A DNA stretch of 64,000 bases, taken from Acidobacteriota bacterium (GTDB lineage Bacteria; Acidobacteriota; Blastocatellia; Pyrinomonadales; Pyrinomonadaceae). Positions 35,536 through 44,892 of the stretch are shown here, piece after piece (positions within the stretch are counted from its first letter, which is position 1; each line of letters opens with the position of its first letter). The stretch is from positions 248,001 to 312,000 of the forward strand of contig QQUY01000002.1 in NCBI GenBank assembly GCA_003385635.1, written 5' to 3'. The notes below the pieces were generated by a model. The model was given only the letters and a program-made list of their open reading frames with translations. It had not been told where the DNA came from and searched no databases. Both the position numbers and the translations under genes were made by a program.

Positions 35536-36432
35536 ATGAACAGGATTCGCGCGAAAAATACCTCCCAATTCACCCTCTCGATCGTACTTAGTTTCTTGCT
35601 GATCGCGATACCCGCCTCAGCGACCGTGATCCGACACGACAGGACCGACGCCGATATGCTGAAAATTGGTGAACGGTTCGAAGCAGTCTGCAGAGTAATT
35701 CCTGACGGAAGCTGTACGCTCATCGCCGAGAGTTGGGTGATTACTGCCGCACACGTGGCCAGATCAATAAGAGAGGGGAGCGAGATACGGATCGGAGATG
35801 CCTCTTACAAAGTAAAGCGTGTGATAGTCCATCCCGACGGTACCGGCCCGCCTGGCCGGCCACCCGAAGTAGACCTTGCATTGGTCGAGCTCGCCGAGAA
35901 AGTAAAGGGCGTATCGCCGATCCCGGTCTACAACGGTGACTCGGAGCTTGGCAAGACGCTCTACATCGTCGGATACGGTGATTTCGGCAACGCTCATTCG
36001 GCACTGACTCGTATGGACGGCAAGAGGCGAGCAGTCACCAACAAGGTCGATGACGCTGGACCGCGGCGTATCTTTATGAAGTTTGATGAGCCGCCATCGG
36101 GAACGGAATATGAAGGCGTAGGCGGACCGGGAGACAGCGGCGGGCCCGCGTTGATCGAAAAGGACGGCAAAATTTACGTTGCCGGAGTAAGTTCGGGATC
36201 GATGAACGGCAAACCCGGCAAGTACGGCGTTGTGGACGTTTATACGAGGGTCGGATCTTACATCAAATGGATCGAGGAATCGATGAACGCTTCGGCTACA
36301 GACTCCGCGACGGATAGCGAATCCCACAGTTCGGTCCGTATGCTATTCAATCGCGAGACGATCATAGCGGCTGTCCCGGGATGGAGCAGCCGCTTCAAAG
36401 GATTCGCAGATTCATTGATCAAAGATCATTGA
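35536..36432 (+). CDS. Secreted trypsin-like serine protease (S1)
   Basis: This 298-aa protein has a signal peptide (LSFLLIAIPASATV) and an S1 fold. The triad is visible: His in WVITAAHVA, Asp in EVDLALVEL and Ser in GPGDSGGPALI. GGYGDFG-like and YTRVGSYIKWIEE motifs complete the family pattern. The C-terminal ~45 residues are Ser/Thr-rich. GGAGG at 35525-35529 just before the ATG fixes the start. Its stop overlaps the convergent gene 36426-37727 by 7 bp. Confidence 0.93.
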   Translation: MNRIRAKNTSQFTLSIVLSFLLIAIPASATVIRHDRTDADMLKIGERFEAVCRVIPDGSCTLIAESWVITAAHVARSIREGSEIRIGDASYKVKRVIVHPDGTGPPGRPPEVDLALVELAEKVKGVSPIPVYNGDSELGKTLYIVGYGDFGNAHSALTRMDGKRRAVTNKVDDAGPRRIFMKFDEPPSGTEYEGVGGPGDSGGPALIEKDGKIYVAGVSSGSMNGKPGKYGVVDVYTRVGSYIKWIEESMNASATDSATDSESHSSVRMLFNRETIIAAVPGWSSRFKGFADSLIKDH

Positions 36433-37727
36433 GATTTCGGCGTATCCGCCAAGCTTGCGACCAATCTCGCTCTTTCCTGACGAAGCAGTTCGAGCCTTTG
36501 AGACCAGAACTGGACATCACGCTCGGACATTTCGGGGTCCTTAATTCTCAGCTCGTGATTTCTGATCCTTCTGTTGAGATTGTCCAACTCGCTGTTCCCT
36601 GATGAGCGTTGAACGGCAGGCTGATCTTCCTGTGAATTGCCAGCCATTTCACCTTCAGCTCGTTCTTTTCGCAGCTTCTCCAGCCGTTTCTTCCAGAATG
36701 CTACATCCCTCTCCGACATTTCGGGGTCATTGATCCTTTCTTCGTGATTCTTAATTCTTCGGTCCAGATCAGACATCACGGTGTCGCCTTCCCCCTGTTC
36801 GGCACGGGGTTCCGGATCTGCGGCAGTAGCAGCGTCGAGCATCCTCGCCCTTTCATTCCGAAGCTCTTTGATCTTTCCTTTCCAATACTCGACCTCGTGG
36901 TCTTCCATTTCAGGATTAAGGATTCTCTTCTCGTGGTTCTCAATTCTTCGGTCGATCAACTCGAGCTCTTCGCTTGCAGTTCTAGAGCGCGGGGCATCCG
37001 CTGAAGAGCTTACGAAATCCTGTTCAAATTCCTTGTCCACTCTCTTTGGCTGGCGACGAATATATGTCTCTTCCTTGGTGATGGTAACCGTCTTTTCTCT
37101 TTCCTTCTCATTCACCTCGATCAGTTCCGGTCCCCTTGTGCCGACCTTGTTCCCCGGCTTGTAGTAGATCGAGGTCAGGTATCGCGTGACCTTAATGGTC
37201 TTTGCATCGACGATTTGCAGTTTCAACTTGACCCTGAATTCCGGATGCCTGGCAAGGATCTGCTGAACTACACCATCCTCGATAATACCGGGATACAGAT
37301 TCTGGGATGATCGGATCCGGGCCGCCAGATCGAACACTCGGGGATTGAAAGCGCCCTGATACACAAGGCCTTTTTGTGATATCGCCCCGGTATATTTCCT
37401 ATCGAATACGACGTGGTTCGGGTCGATCTCGGGTCTGTCATCAGCACCATCGACGGTTAGCGTGATTTCGTTTCCGGGCTGGACCTTGATCGTATATACC
37501 TTGTTATCAGTTCCCTGCCATTTTCCCGCAAGAGCAGACGCCGACGTTACCTGCTGTGAATAAACGCCAACCGTATTTGCCAGAAACAGCAATCCAACAA
37601 AAGCCGACCAAACGACGATCTTTAATGCCCGCATACTATACGAGCTTGTTGGCTCCCGCTCCGGACGGTTAACCAGTTCCAGGCTCTCTAGTACTGATAA
37701 TGATCTGTGTTTGTCGATTGCGGTCAT
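36426..37727 (-). CDS. Membrane-anchored protein with three coiled-coil repeats
   Basis: This 433-aa protein starts at ATG 37727, preceded by GAGGAGGAGA. A short cytoplasmic tail and one membrane helix (LKIVVWSAFVGLLFLANTVGV) come first. A beta-rich domain (about 60-200) follows. From about residue 245, three ~38-residue units recur, each with a DRRIxNHExRIxxPEM core and an FW or YW at unit position about 24, ending in RxERA. The units are about 60-65% identical by eye and separated by polar linkers. They should form antiparallel or extended coiled coils. No family is recognised, and nothing about its neighbours suggests a role. Confidence 0.85.
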   Translation of the reverse strand: MTAIDKHRSLSVLESLELVNRPEREPTSSYSMRALKIVVWSAFVGLLFLANTVGVYSQQVTSASALAGKWQGTDNKVYTIKVQPGNEITLTVDGADDRPEIDPNHVVFDRKYTGAISQKGLVYQGAFNPRVFDLAARIRSSQNLYPGIIEDGVVQQILARHPEFRVKLKLQIVDAKTIKVTRYLTSIYYKPGNKVGTRGPELIEVNEKEREKTVTITKEETYIRRQPKRVDKEFEQDFVSSSADAPRSRTASEELELIDRRIENHEKRILNPEMEDHEVEYWKGKIKELRNERARMLDAATAADPEPRAEQGEGDTVMSDLDRRIKNHEERINDPEMSERDVAFWKKRLEKLRKERAEGEMAGNSQEDQPAVQRSSGNSELDNLNRRIRNHELRIKDPEMSERDVQFWSQRLELLRQERARLVASLADTPKSQ

Positions 37728-37878
37728 GGTCTCCTCCTCATTGGAAAATTGCTAATAAATATGGCCTCTTGGCCCGGGGACGCCGCAACGATGGGTTCTT
37801 GCGCAAGAAATCTGTTCTCCGCAAAAATTTTCGATCGAGATGTCCACCAAATTAGAACCAACTTCTGAGGAAAGGACT

Positions 37879-38424
37879 ATGAAAACGATCAAGCGACTAG
37901 GATCCGCAATGATTCTCGCCTTTGTTATGGCAGGATCTGTTTTTGCCGATGGCAATTCGAACCAGAATCCGATCTCTCCGATAGGGCGCCAGCCTGATCT
38001 GCCGAGATTTGAGGACTTCAAAGTAGATGTGACCAAGGAGACTCCCAAGGCAGTACGCATTGAGGGTAAGAACGCCACGCAGTTTCGGACAAGACTGAGG
38101 GAAGCACAAGCAGAAGGCGTGAACTTCGCGGGCCATTACATAATCGCTTCGTGGGGCTGCGGAACAAGTTGTGAGCAAGCGGCGATCATTGACGCGACTA
38201 CTGGCAAAGTCTATTTCCCGGACGAGCTATTCCGAGGGTTCGGAATAAGCCTGGGACACCCGGAGGAATCCCTAGAAAAGTACGGTTACTTTGAATTCAG
38301 GCCGGATAGCCAGCTCTTGATCCTAAACGGCTACGGAGGACCGAAATACGGAGTGAGATACCTGGTCTGGGATGAGAATGAATTTCACCTGGCCAAGTTT
38401 GTTCCGATAAGTCTGCCTGACTAG
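37879..38424 (+). CDS. Secreted protein of unknown function
   Basis: This 181-aa protein has a signal peptide (LGSAMILAFVMAGSVFADG). The mature part is compact: NFAGHYIIASWGCGTSCEQA contains two Cys likely to form a disulfide, followed by DATTGKVYFPDEL and LILNGYGGPKYGVRYLVWDENEF. Similar secreted proteins are known in several phyla but lack a named function. AGGAAAGGA precedes the ATG at 37879. It is divergent from the coiled-coil gene, with 151 bp between starts. Confidence 0.8.
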   Translation: MKTIKRLGSAMILAFVMAGSVFADGNSNQNPISPIGRQPDLPRFEDFKVDVTKETPKAVRIEGKNATQFRTRLREAQAEGVNFAGHYIIASWGCGTSCEQAAIIDATTGKVYFPDELFRGFGISLGHPEESLEKYGYFEFRPDSQLLILNGYGGPKYGVRYLVWDENEFHLAKFVPISLPD

Positions 38425-38503
38425 GTCCGAAACGTGAAGGCAGGCAATGCGCCGGGCGAATCCGATTTATACTATGGCAAGAGGCAACTCGCCGGAACCA
38501 TTG

Positions 38504-38602
38504 TCGCCGCTCGGAGGCTAGGTGGATCGTTAGACTCCGCACCCCGGGTTTTGCTTCGCTGCACCCGAGGCTAACTTCAGTCGCCCTTTCAGGCCAAAGA
38601 AC
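38504..38602. repeat. Dispersed 100-bp repeat, copy 2
   Basis: This is the same block as 35302-35400, with CCCCGGGTTTTGCTTCGCTG and CACCCGAGGCTAACTTCAG. It lies in the 262-bp gap between two genes that end toward each other. Confidence 0.85.
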
Positions 38603-38686
38603 AACTCGCTAACCTCCGCAAACTCATTCAATTCAGTTGACCCATAAGACTCAGCAATCTCGGTCAACTCACCAAACCCGCCAAAC

Positions 38687-40522
38687 TCAGTTAACTACAT
38701 CCGGACCGACGAACACCGCGAAGATCCCGGATGAAGTAAAACGGTCATCCAGTTTCTGGCTGGTTCCGAAAACGACATAGTTACCGTCGCGAGAGATCTC
38801 GGGTTGACCGACTGTCGATCCGGTGTCTACCGAAACGGCGCGGAATTCACCAGTGATCAGATTCTTCAAAAGGATGTTTCCACCCAGGTTGGTTGAACTG
38901 GAGCTGATCGCCAACCATTTTCCGTCGTAAGAGATAGCCGCTCTTTCCCCTTGTCCGATGGGTGTGTCACCGTTTCCCTGCACAGAACCATTCCCGGTGC
39001 TTGCCCAGATCAAACGTCCCGAATCGATCTCGACAACGAAAACGTCCTGAAGACCGTTCGTGTCTCCGGGAACCAGGTTTGTTGCGGTCGAAGAGTAGGC
39101 CACGAATTTCCCATTGCCGGAGATCGAAGGAGCTACCACACGGCTCGCGCTTTCAATGCCCTGGTCTTTTTCCGCTCCAGAAGACGTCTTACTAATCCTT
39201 TTAAGTTTCTGATTGCCGCGTTCCCAAACATAGATATCCCAAAGATCGTTTTTATCGTCATTCGTCAGGGAAAAATAGTTATGGAATGCGATTCGGGTAC
39301 CGTCTTCGGAGATCGAAGGCCTTGATCCGCCGCCTGCCTTTCCGGTCTTCTCGCTTTTGCTGATCAGAGTAACGGATCCGTTTCTCATATCCCTCAGGAA
39401 TACATTGACCGTCGACGTGCCCTCGACTCCCGGTGCCAGATTTCCTGCGGAAGAAGAGAATGCAACAAGGCTTCCGTCCCCTGAGATCGCAGGTTCAAAG
39501 GCTTCGTTGTTTGCCTCGACACCCGCGTTCTCGCTGACGGCAGACACCTTGTTAGTGTCTGCGTTCCAGACGAAAACATCGCGGACGCTATTCGTGTCTA
39601 CGGGAACGAGGTTCGTGGCGTAGGACTCGAAGGCGACCGATCTGCCGTCGGCCGAGATCGAAGGATTGGTGCTGTTCTGGTTGCCCTCGGCACCGTTCAG
39701 ACCGATGCTCACGAGCCGTAAGTCCCCCGTTTTCCTGTCCCGCCAGACGATCTGGCGAAACCGGCCGCTGCCGCCAAGGTCCTTTGTTAATGTCACGAAC
39801 GCGACATACCTGCCTTCATCCGGACCTGTTCCGCCGATGACTGGCGTGAACGACTCCCAAAAAGAAGAAACGATCTTGTCGTCGGGACTTCGGCTGACCA
39901 GGTCGAACTTTGGAAAGCTCGTCTTCGAAGGAGCCGGCGTGATCGGAGGGTTGCTACCGCAAGCAGCTTTAACCGTAACCGCCGTCACTGGAACGGTACC
40001 GTGGCTGAAAGCCAATGTGCATTGCCGTTTGCCTTCCGTCTGGGTGACGGCATAGTCATCTCCTTGGGGAAACCCCCCAAGGTTGACTGTTGCAGAAGAA
40101 GTCAATGTGGTGGTTCGGCCGTAGTTGTCAGAGAACCTGAAGCTTTCGCCGATTCCGATTCCGGTGACCTCAAGTTTGAAGATCGTGAGCGGCGGAGAAC
40201 CGCAGTTTGCGTAGACCAGGACATCGGTACCTGTGAAAGTACCTTGCTGTGCTCCCTGAAGATCACAAGGTCTGGCGCCAGCGAGCTGCAAGACCCTGTA
40301 CGCCTCGCCTGCTGAGAATTTCCTGGTGAAGTAAACGACCGGAGTTGACGCGCTCAGAATGACCTTTTCATTGCCGTTCGAAAATTCGAACTTCTCCTTG
40401 TTTGAAAGCAAGCTGCTGGCACTCGCAATTCCCAAGCGAAACTGAGCATTTTGTGCACTGACTTCAGAAACGCCCAGGCACAAGAACAGCGACAGGAGTG
40501 CGGCGATCTTCACCACGTTCAT
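38687..40522 (-). CDS. Secreted protein with two beta-sandwich domains and a TolB-like propeller
   Basis: This 611-aa protein has a signal peptide ending SEVSAQ. Two ~90-residue beta domains follow, each ending in a CG (VLVYANCG, VTVKAACG) and each with a C-x-L segment; the pattern YAVTQTEGKRQCTL recurs in many surface proteins. The rest is a TolB/PD40-type propeller with repeated DGRSVAFESYATNL-, GSLVAFSSSAGNL- and GKFVAYSSTATNL-like blades. Probably a surface or periplasmic binding protein. The start is ATG at 40522; a TTG start 9 nt earlier is also possible. Confidence 0.85.
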   Translation of the reverse strand: MNVVKIAALLSLFLCLGVSEVSAQNAQFRLGIASASSLLSNKEKFEFSNGNEKVILSASTPVVYFTRKFSAGEAYRVLQLAGARPCDLQGAQQGTFTGTDVLVYANCGSPPLTIFKLEVTGIGIGESFRFSDNYGRTTTLTSSATVNLGGFPQGDDYAVTQTEGKRQCTLAFSHGTVPVTAVTVKAACGSNPPITPAPSKTSFPKFDLVSRSPDDKIVSSFWESFTPVIGGTGPDEGRYVAFVTLTKDLGGSGRFRQIVWRDRKTGDLRLVSIGLNGAEGNQNSTNPSISADGRSVAFESYATNLVPVDTNSVRDVFVWNADTNKVSAVSENAGVEANNEAFEPAISGDGSLVAFSSSAGNLAPGVEGTSTVNVFLRDMRNGSVTLISKSEKTGKAGGGSRPSISEDGTRIAFHNYFSLTNDDKNDLWDIYVWERGNQKLKRISKTSSGAEKDQGIESASRVVAPSISGNGKFVAYSSTATNLVPGDTNGLQDVFVVEIDSGRLIWASTGNGSVQGNGDTPIGQGERAAISYDGKWLAISSSSTNLGGNILLKNLITGEFRAVSVDTGSTVGQPEISRDGNYVVFGTSQKLDDRFTSSGIFAVFVGPDVVN

Positions 40523-40609
40523 AGTTTTCAATTCAATATTGGTTCTCGAAGTGAGAACACAAGGGGCCGTGTTTCGATAGCGCCGGGCAACTTTACGTGA
40601 CCCGGCGCA

Positions 40610-42001
40610 TTATTTTTTCGCGTAGACAGAATAGATTCCGCTTCCGGGGCTGTTAGCGTTCAGAAGGTGCAGAAGCCTGGCCCCCTTGATGCACGACCAA
40701 TACGCGTGGTAGGTCTTTGCTCCGGATTCGATCTTTGAAAACTGGATCTGCCAGTTGTTGAGTACAGTGAACTTTCCCGCCGAATTTACGTTCGCGTACC
40801 GCATGTTGCCTACCATTCCATTCACGACAAGCAGTTTCCAGCTGTAGGAATTTCCGGCTCCGAAAACGAACTCTTCATTGGACTGATTGATGTTCATCCC
40901 GGCGTAATTCCCTGTATAGACGTGATAGAGCTGTTGGACACCCGTGAAATCACTTGTCCAGGTGCCGTTGAAATCGCTCTCGGCGATGGCGAATTTGTTG
41001 TAGTTTGCCATCTGGCGAAGCGGGACCATCAGTTCGCTGTTGCTGTCCCATCTGATCGTCTCCGGGTCGAATTTGAACTGTTCAATGAATCCGTTCTTAT
41101 CGGGGGAAATGAACTCGATCCAGCCGCTGTTCCCCTGCCTGAAGAGGACAACGAATTTTGACGTGCCGGACGCGTTGTCCTTCAAATAACCCATCCCCAA
41201 ATAGGGTCTTTCGTATGTGGTGACATATGCAGTTCTGTAGTTCTTCAGATCGCTGTATCGCGGCGCCACAAGAATATTCCAGGCAGCGTTCGTCAGCGGC
41301 TCCGGATCGGCCGGAAATATCGTTCCCTCTTTCGGGTAATGCAGCAGGACCTTTAGATTTCCTTTTACTACTTCCACCCAGTCTTCCTGTTCGGTGCTGG
41401 TCCAGCCGTCATCAAAATTCGATTCGTTGAATCTGAAGCCGCTTGCTCTCGGAGTCGGGGTCTTTTTGGCCGGCTGAGATGCAGGATTATCGACCGGTTT
41501 CTGGACCGACGTTTTAACCACGGGCAGGTCGATCGATGAAAGAAACTCCGCAATGGTCTCTTGAAAATAGTCTGTGTTCGTGAGTATGAGAACGTTCACC
41601 AATGTGCCACCGCCGGTTATCGAGATCAGCGACACGACGCCTTTCTTGCCGTCGTTCTCATAGACCGACATTCCGTTCTCGGCCGTCCAGCCGTTGTTGC
41701 TCACGGCAGGTTTCATCTGAGGAGCACCCGCCACGCTGACGTTTTCTTTGACCAGGGCTTCCCACGCGGCGTTAAAGTTTTCTTTGGGATTCTCTCCGCC
41801 GGGAACTGACTTGAAGACGGTGATGATGCAGATCCCGCCTTCGGCATTTTCAGCTCCGAACTGAATTGCATTCGATTGAACTTCCTTTTGCCAGCCGGTA
41901 GGGGATCTATAGCTGACAATGTCGAACTTTTCTGTGCTTTGAGCAATGAGAATGCCCGCAGTTAGAAGGACGCAGAGCAAGATACAAGAAAGACGAACCA
42001 T
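40610..42001 (-). CDS. Secreted protein of unknown function
   Basis: This 463-aa protein has a signal peptide (SCILLCVLLTAGILIAQ). The first ~150 mature residues look like a domain with YRSPTGWQKEV and ITVFKSVPGGENP. After a Pro/Lys linker a second domain begins near GFRFNESNFDDGW and extends to the end, where SGIYSVYAKK closes the chain. I do not recognise a family. GGAG is 11 nt before the ATG at 42001; GTG at 42013 is also open. It is 87 bp upstream of the propeller gene on the same strand. Confidence 0.78.
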   Translation of the reverse strand: MVRLSCILLCVLLTAGILIAQSTEKFDIVSYRSPTGWQKEVQSNAIQFGAENAEGGICIITVFKSVPGGENPKENFNAAWEALVKENVSVAGAPQMKPAVSNNGWTAENGMSVYENDGKKGVVSLISITGGGTLVNVLILTNTDYFQETIAEFLSSIDLPVVKTSVQKPVDNPASQPAKKTPTPRASGFRFNESNFDDGWTSTEQEDWVEVVKGNLKVLLHYPKEGTIFPADPEPLTNAAWNILVAPRYSDLKNYRTAYVTTYERPYLGMGYLKDNASGTSKFVVLFRQGNSGWIEFISPDKNGFIEQFKFDPETIRWDSNSELMVPLRQMANYNKFAIAESDFNGTWTSDFTGVQQLYHVYTGNYAGMNINQSNEEFVFGAGNSYSWKLLVVNGMVGNMRYANVNSAGKFTVLNNWQIQFSKIESGAKTYHAYWSCIKGARLLHLLNANSPGSGIYSVYAKK

Positions 42002-42294
42002 ACTGGTTTTCACTCCAAGAAATGTGCGTGATATCGCGTGAGTTCGTAAAGGGAGAAGACGAAATCACGTTCCCGAAATGCGTGCTCGTGAACCCTCCAC
42101 GTTTGTGAAGGTGAAGCAGTCTAGCACCAGTGAGGCACACTTCGCAATACGTTTTTTGGCGGTGGCCAGTAGCTAGAATTCGTCAATGTTTTCAGTGTTT
42201 TAGGAGTGAAGGAAAATGAAAGGCGCCCGGTGACGAGCGCCAGTGATATCGGTGAGTCTGCTGATGTACGATTAGCGGTGAAGTTGAAACACTA

Positions 42295-42948
42295 TCACCT
42301 GATCCGGATCCACGACGATGTGTCGAATCTCATTCCCTTTCTTTCGGAATTTCCACTGACAAGCATACGGTCGCCGCATCCGGCAGGCTCTTCCGGGAAC
42401 GAGATGATCTTTTCCGGATCGCTCTCAGGCATTATCCCGACCGCCAGCATCAGGTCTTCGCCGCTCAATATATCTTTGCGGACAAGAAATTCGGTTTCGC
42501 CTTTCGTGCCCATCGGCGTCGTATTGGCCACCCATTTGTTCATCTGAAAATAGTCGGTCCTCTGCTGTATCGCCTCCGGTCCCATCGAAGTGTCGCGGAC
42601 CTTCCATTCGAACTTTCCGTTCGGGTCCCAGGCGCCGTCCTTCTTCAGATATTCAAGCTCCCCGAGCGCTGCCGAGGCGTGCAGGACGATTACATCATCC
42701 GCCGAAGCAAGACAGATGCTGGCTACAAAATGAGGAGCGGTCTTGACTGCGATCGAAATGAATTCGCCGTCGTCCCTTGAAAGGATCGTAATTTCATCGG
42801 TTGCGGCCCGTTTTTCCAGGTATGCGACCTCGCCGTCCTTCAGAACGCCGTCGATAGCTTTGATCCGTGTCTCCAGGTCCTGACCAAAGGCGATACCCGA
42901 AAGAATTAAACCGATTGCGAGAATGGTAAGTATGAGAAATGCTTTCAT
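42295..42948 (-). CDS. Secreted protein of unknown function
   Basis: This 217-aa protein has a signal peptide (AFLILTILAIGLILSGIAFGQ). The mature protein has EYLKKDGAWDPNGKFEWKVR and a ~40-residue tail with RCDRMLVSG-like basic residues (CGDRMLVSGNSERKG). No family is recognised. GGAG is 6 nt before the ATG at 42948, so the 74-residue upstream extension of the ORF was left out. The C-terminal 60 residues vary in composition and may be less reliable. Confidence 0.75.
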   Translation of the reverse strand: MKAFLILTILAIGLILSGIAFGQDLETRIKAIDGVLKDGEVAYLEKRAATDEITILSRDDGEFISIAVKTAPHFVASICLASADDVIVLHASAALGELEYLKKDGAWDPNGKFEWKVRDTSMGPEAIQQRTDYFQMNKWVANTTPMGTKGETEFLVRKDILSGEDLMLAVGIMPESDPEKIISFPEEPAGCGDRMLVSGNSERKGMRFDTSSWIRIR

Positions 42949-43220
42949 CGCTACTCCAACAGACAACAGCTTGGTCATCCTTGCTGACAATATGGTCAGT
43001 ATACCCTTTGATTCGGACCCAAGGGTGGATTGAACGTAGAATTCAATAACCACACACCAACCACACACCCCGGCATCATTTACTCGATCAGCCTCTTTGT
43101 TATTGGCTGCTGCATTTCTGATCTTGTCACTTGGTTTTCGCGTGTGATCCAGCGATGTGAATTCTTCCAATGCGCGGCGTTCTTCGCTAGCAGATGTTCA
43201 CTGGCACCGCGAAGCTGGAT

Positions 43221-43544
43221 CTACCCGCCGACGGTCTCGAGAATCCCTCGTTTCTTCTTGTTTCTTGGTTTCGTTATGCGAATTTCAATGCTCCTGTCCA
43301 GCTTCAGAAGAAACGAAAACAAACGATCAAGCGTGAATCCTTTTAGCTGTCCGCTTTTTAGCTTGGAAACGTCCGGCTGCGTTGCGCCGATAAGTATCGC
43401 AGCCTTCGCTTGGGTCAGCTTTCGCTCTTCCACGATCTTAATGATCCTGAGAGCAAGATCTGCTTTGACTCTATGTTCCGACGGGTTTTCAAAACCCAGA
43501 TCCTCAAAGACATTTCCTGAACCTCTCTTTATTGCATTGCTCAT
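43221..43544 (-). CDS. HigA-like antitoxin (XRE family)
   Basis: This 107-aa protein has a helix-turn-helix in its centre: RIIKIVEERKLTQAKAAILIGATQPDVSKLKSGQLKGFTLDRLF, which fits the short XRE proteins paired with Gp49-type toxins. It would neutralise the toxin and repress their common promoter. It overlaps the end of the toxin gene by 4 bp (ATGA). The C-terminal tail is basic (RITKPRNKKKRG). The order toxin then antitoxin is the HigBA arrangement. Confidence 0.92.
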   Translation of the reverse strand: MSNAIKRGSGNVFEDLGFENPSEHRVKADLALRIIKIVEERKLTQAKAAILIGATQPDVSKLKSGQLKGFTLDRLFSFLLKLDRSIEIRITKPRNKKKRGILETVGG

Positions 43545-43909
43545 TTCTTTAACCTTTTGCTGTCATCGATCGCGAGCTTGAGGCGGTGCCGAATCAGTTC
43601 CAAATCCTTCTTCGGAGTTGCGATCCCGGATTTCGATTTCTTCTTGAAACAGTGAAGCACGTAGACCTTCTCTCTTAGCTTTGCGATAAATACGGCTCGG
43701 AACGTATCGCCTACGAAATTGTCCCTCAACTCAAAAACTCCGCGAAAGTCTTTGCCTTTCATGGGCTTCGCCGCACACGGCATTTCACCGATCTGTACTT
43801 GGTAAAGCTGAAAACCGAATCTCTGTTGAACGGGATCCGGAAAGGATCTCAAATCATCCAGCGATGAACCCACCCAATCCAGCTGTTTCTCGACCAGCTT
43901 GTCGATCAT
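43541..43909 (-). CDS. HigB-like toxin (phage Gp49-like/DUF891)
   Basis: This 122-aa protein matches the Gp49-like RelE-superfamily toxins: a start with KQLDWVGSSLDDLRSFPDPVQQRFGF, then GDTFRAVFIAKLREKVYVLHCFKKKSKSGIATPKKD, in which the KKSKSGIATPKKD block is the family signature. Such toxins are ribosome-dependent mRNA interferases. The promoter lies so close that its transcript would be leaderless. No RBS was seen before the ATG. Confidence 0.93.
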   Translation of the reverse strand: MIDKLVEKQLDWVGSSLDDLRSFPDPVQQRFGFQLYQVQIGEMPCAAKPMKGKDFRGVFELRDNFVGDTFRAVFIAKLREKVYVLHCFKKKSKSGIATPKKDLELIRHRLKLAIDDSKRLKK

Positions 43910-43914
43910 ACAGA

Positions 43915-43943
43915 TTTATATCATTTCTCATATAATCAGTAAA
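43915..43943 (-). promoter_or_regulatory. Promoter of the HigBA-like operon
   Basis: On the minus strand TTTACT (43943-43938), a 17-bp spacer and TATAAA (43920-43915) precede the toxin ATG by 5 nt. Partial ATTATAT/ATATAAAT symmetry across it could serve as an operator. Confidence 0.6.
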
Positions 43944-44109
43944 TCGATTCTATGGCAGATTTGCTATATCAACTCAGGCAAGCGAGTTCACGAAGCCTGA
44001 GAATCCTGTTTGCCTGAAACTAGTGAGAGACGGTATCTACGGTCATACTGGTCGCGATGATACACGACCTTGAAGATGAAACGTTGGGGAAATGTAACGG
44101 GAGTAAGTC

Positions 44110-44712
44110 TCAGGCAAGAGAATCGAGATAGTCGTCGATGATCGAAATGACGTCTTCGGGTTCGCCAAAGAGTTCCCTGGCTGTGAACTTCAGGCGGCAG
44201 ACGCCGACAACGTAGAGGAGCAAGGTCTTGGCGATCTGCTCGGGCGGGACCCGGCTGGAGATCGCGCCGGCCTCGATCGCCTCCTGCGCGAGCGATTCCA
44301 TTACGGCGGCGGCGAATGAATTCGTGCTCGATTTCTCGGCATTAATCGATTCGAACTCGGCGTACTCGATCCGGAACGTCGTCAGCTCTATATAGTCGCT
44401 GTACCGCTTGTCGAGATATATGTTTCGGATGAGCGAATGCATCAGCTCGCGGAGCTTCTCGAAAGGTCCCGATCCCAGGCTTTCTATCTGATCAAAAATG
44501 GCCGTGTCCATCCGGTGGGCACGCTCATAGAGCTCGCGATAGATGTCGTCTTTTCCGTTGAAATGCCAGTAAACCGCGCCGCGCGTAAGGTCTGCATATT
44601 CAGCAATATCCTGCAGCGTCGCTGCGGAATATCCCTTGGCAAGGAAGACAGCCAACGCGGCATCCAGCAGGCTCTCTTTCGTTTGTATCGCTTCTTCTTT
44701 TGTACGTCTCAA
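44110..44712 (-). CDS. TetR/AcrR-family regulator
   Basis: This 200-aa protein has the TetR DNA-binding domain at residues about 10-60 (LLDAALAVFLAKGYSAATLQDIAEYADLTRGAVYWHF), resembling AcrR/TtgR efflux repressors. The C-terminal helical domain would bind a ligand. No efflux pump is present in the window, so its target is not evident. The start is TTG (44712-44710) with GAGGG 4 nt upstream. Confidence 0.95.
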   Translation of the reverse strand: MRRTKEEAIQTKESLLDAALAVFLAKGYSAATLQDIAEYADLTRGAVYWHFNGKDDIYRELYERAHRMDTAIFDQIESLGSGPFEKLRELMHSLIRNIYLDKRYSDYIELTTFRIEYAEFESINAEKSSTNSFAAAVMESLAQEAIEAGAISSRVPPEQIAKTLLLYVVGVCRLKFTARELFGEPEDVISIIDDYLDSLA

Positions 44713-44892
44713 AAGTCCCTCGCTCAGTAGGGTGTTACTCCGCTTACGCCGACGACAGTCTAGCTGAGATCAGCGAACCGGAAAACTGTCCGCGATAAAG
44801 AGCGGACCCGCAACCCGGAGGCAGATTTGAGGGATATGCGGGTCCGCGTGCAGGAATCACATTGAGCAATAATCCTCATGCCGATATGTGAT

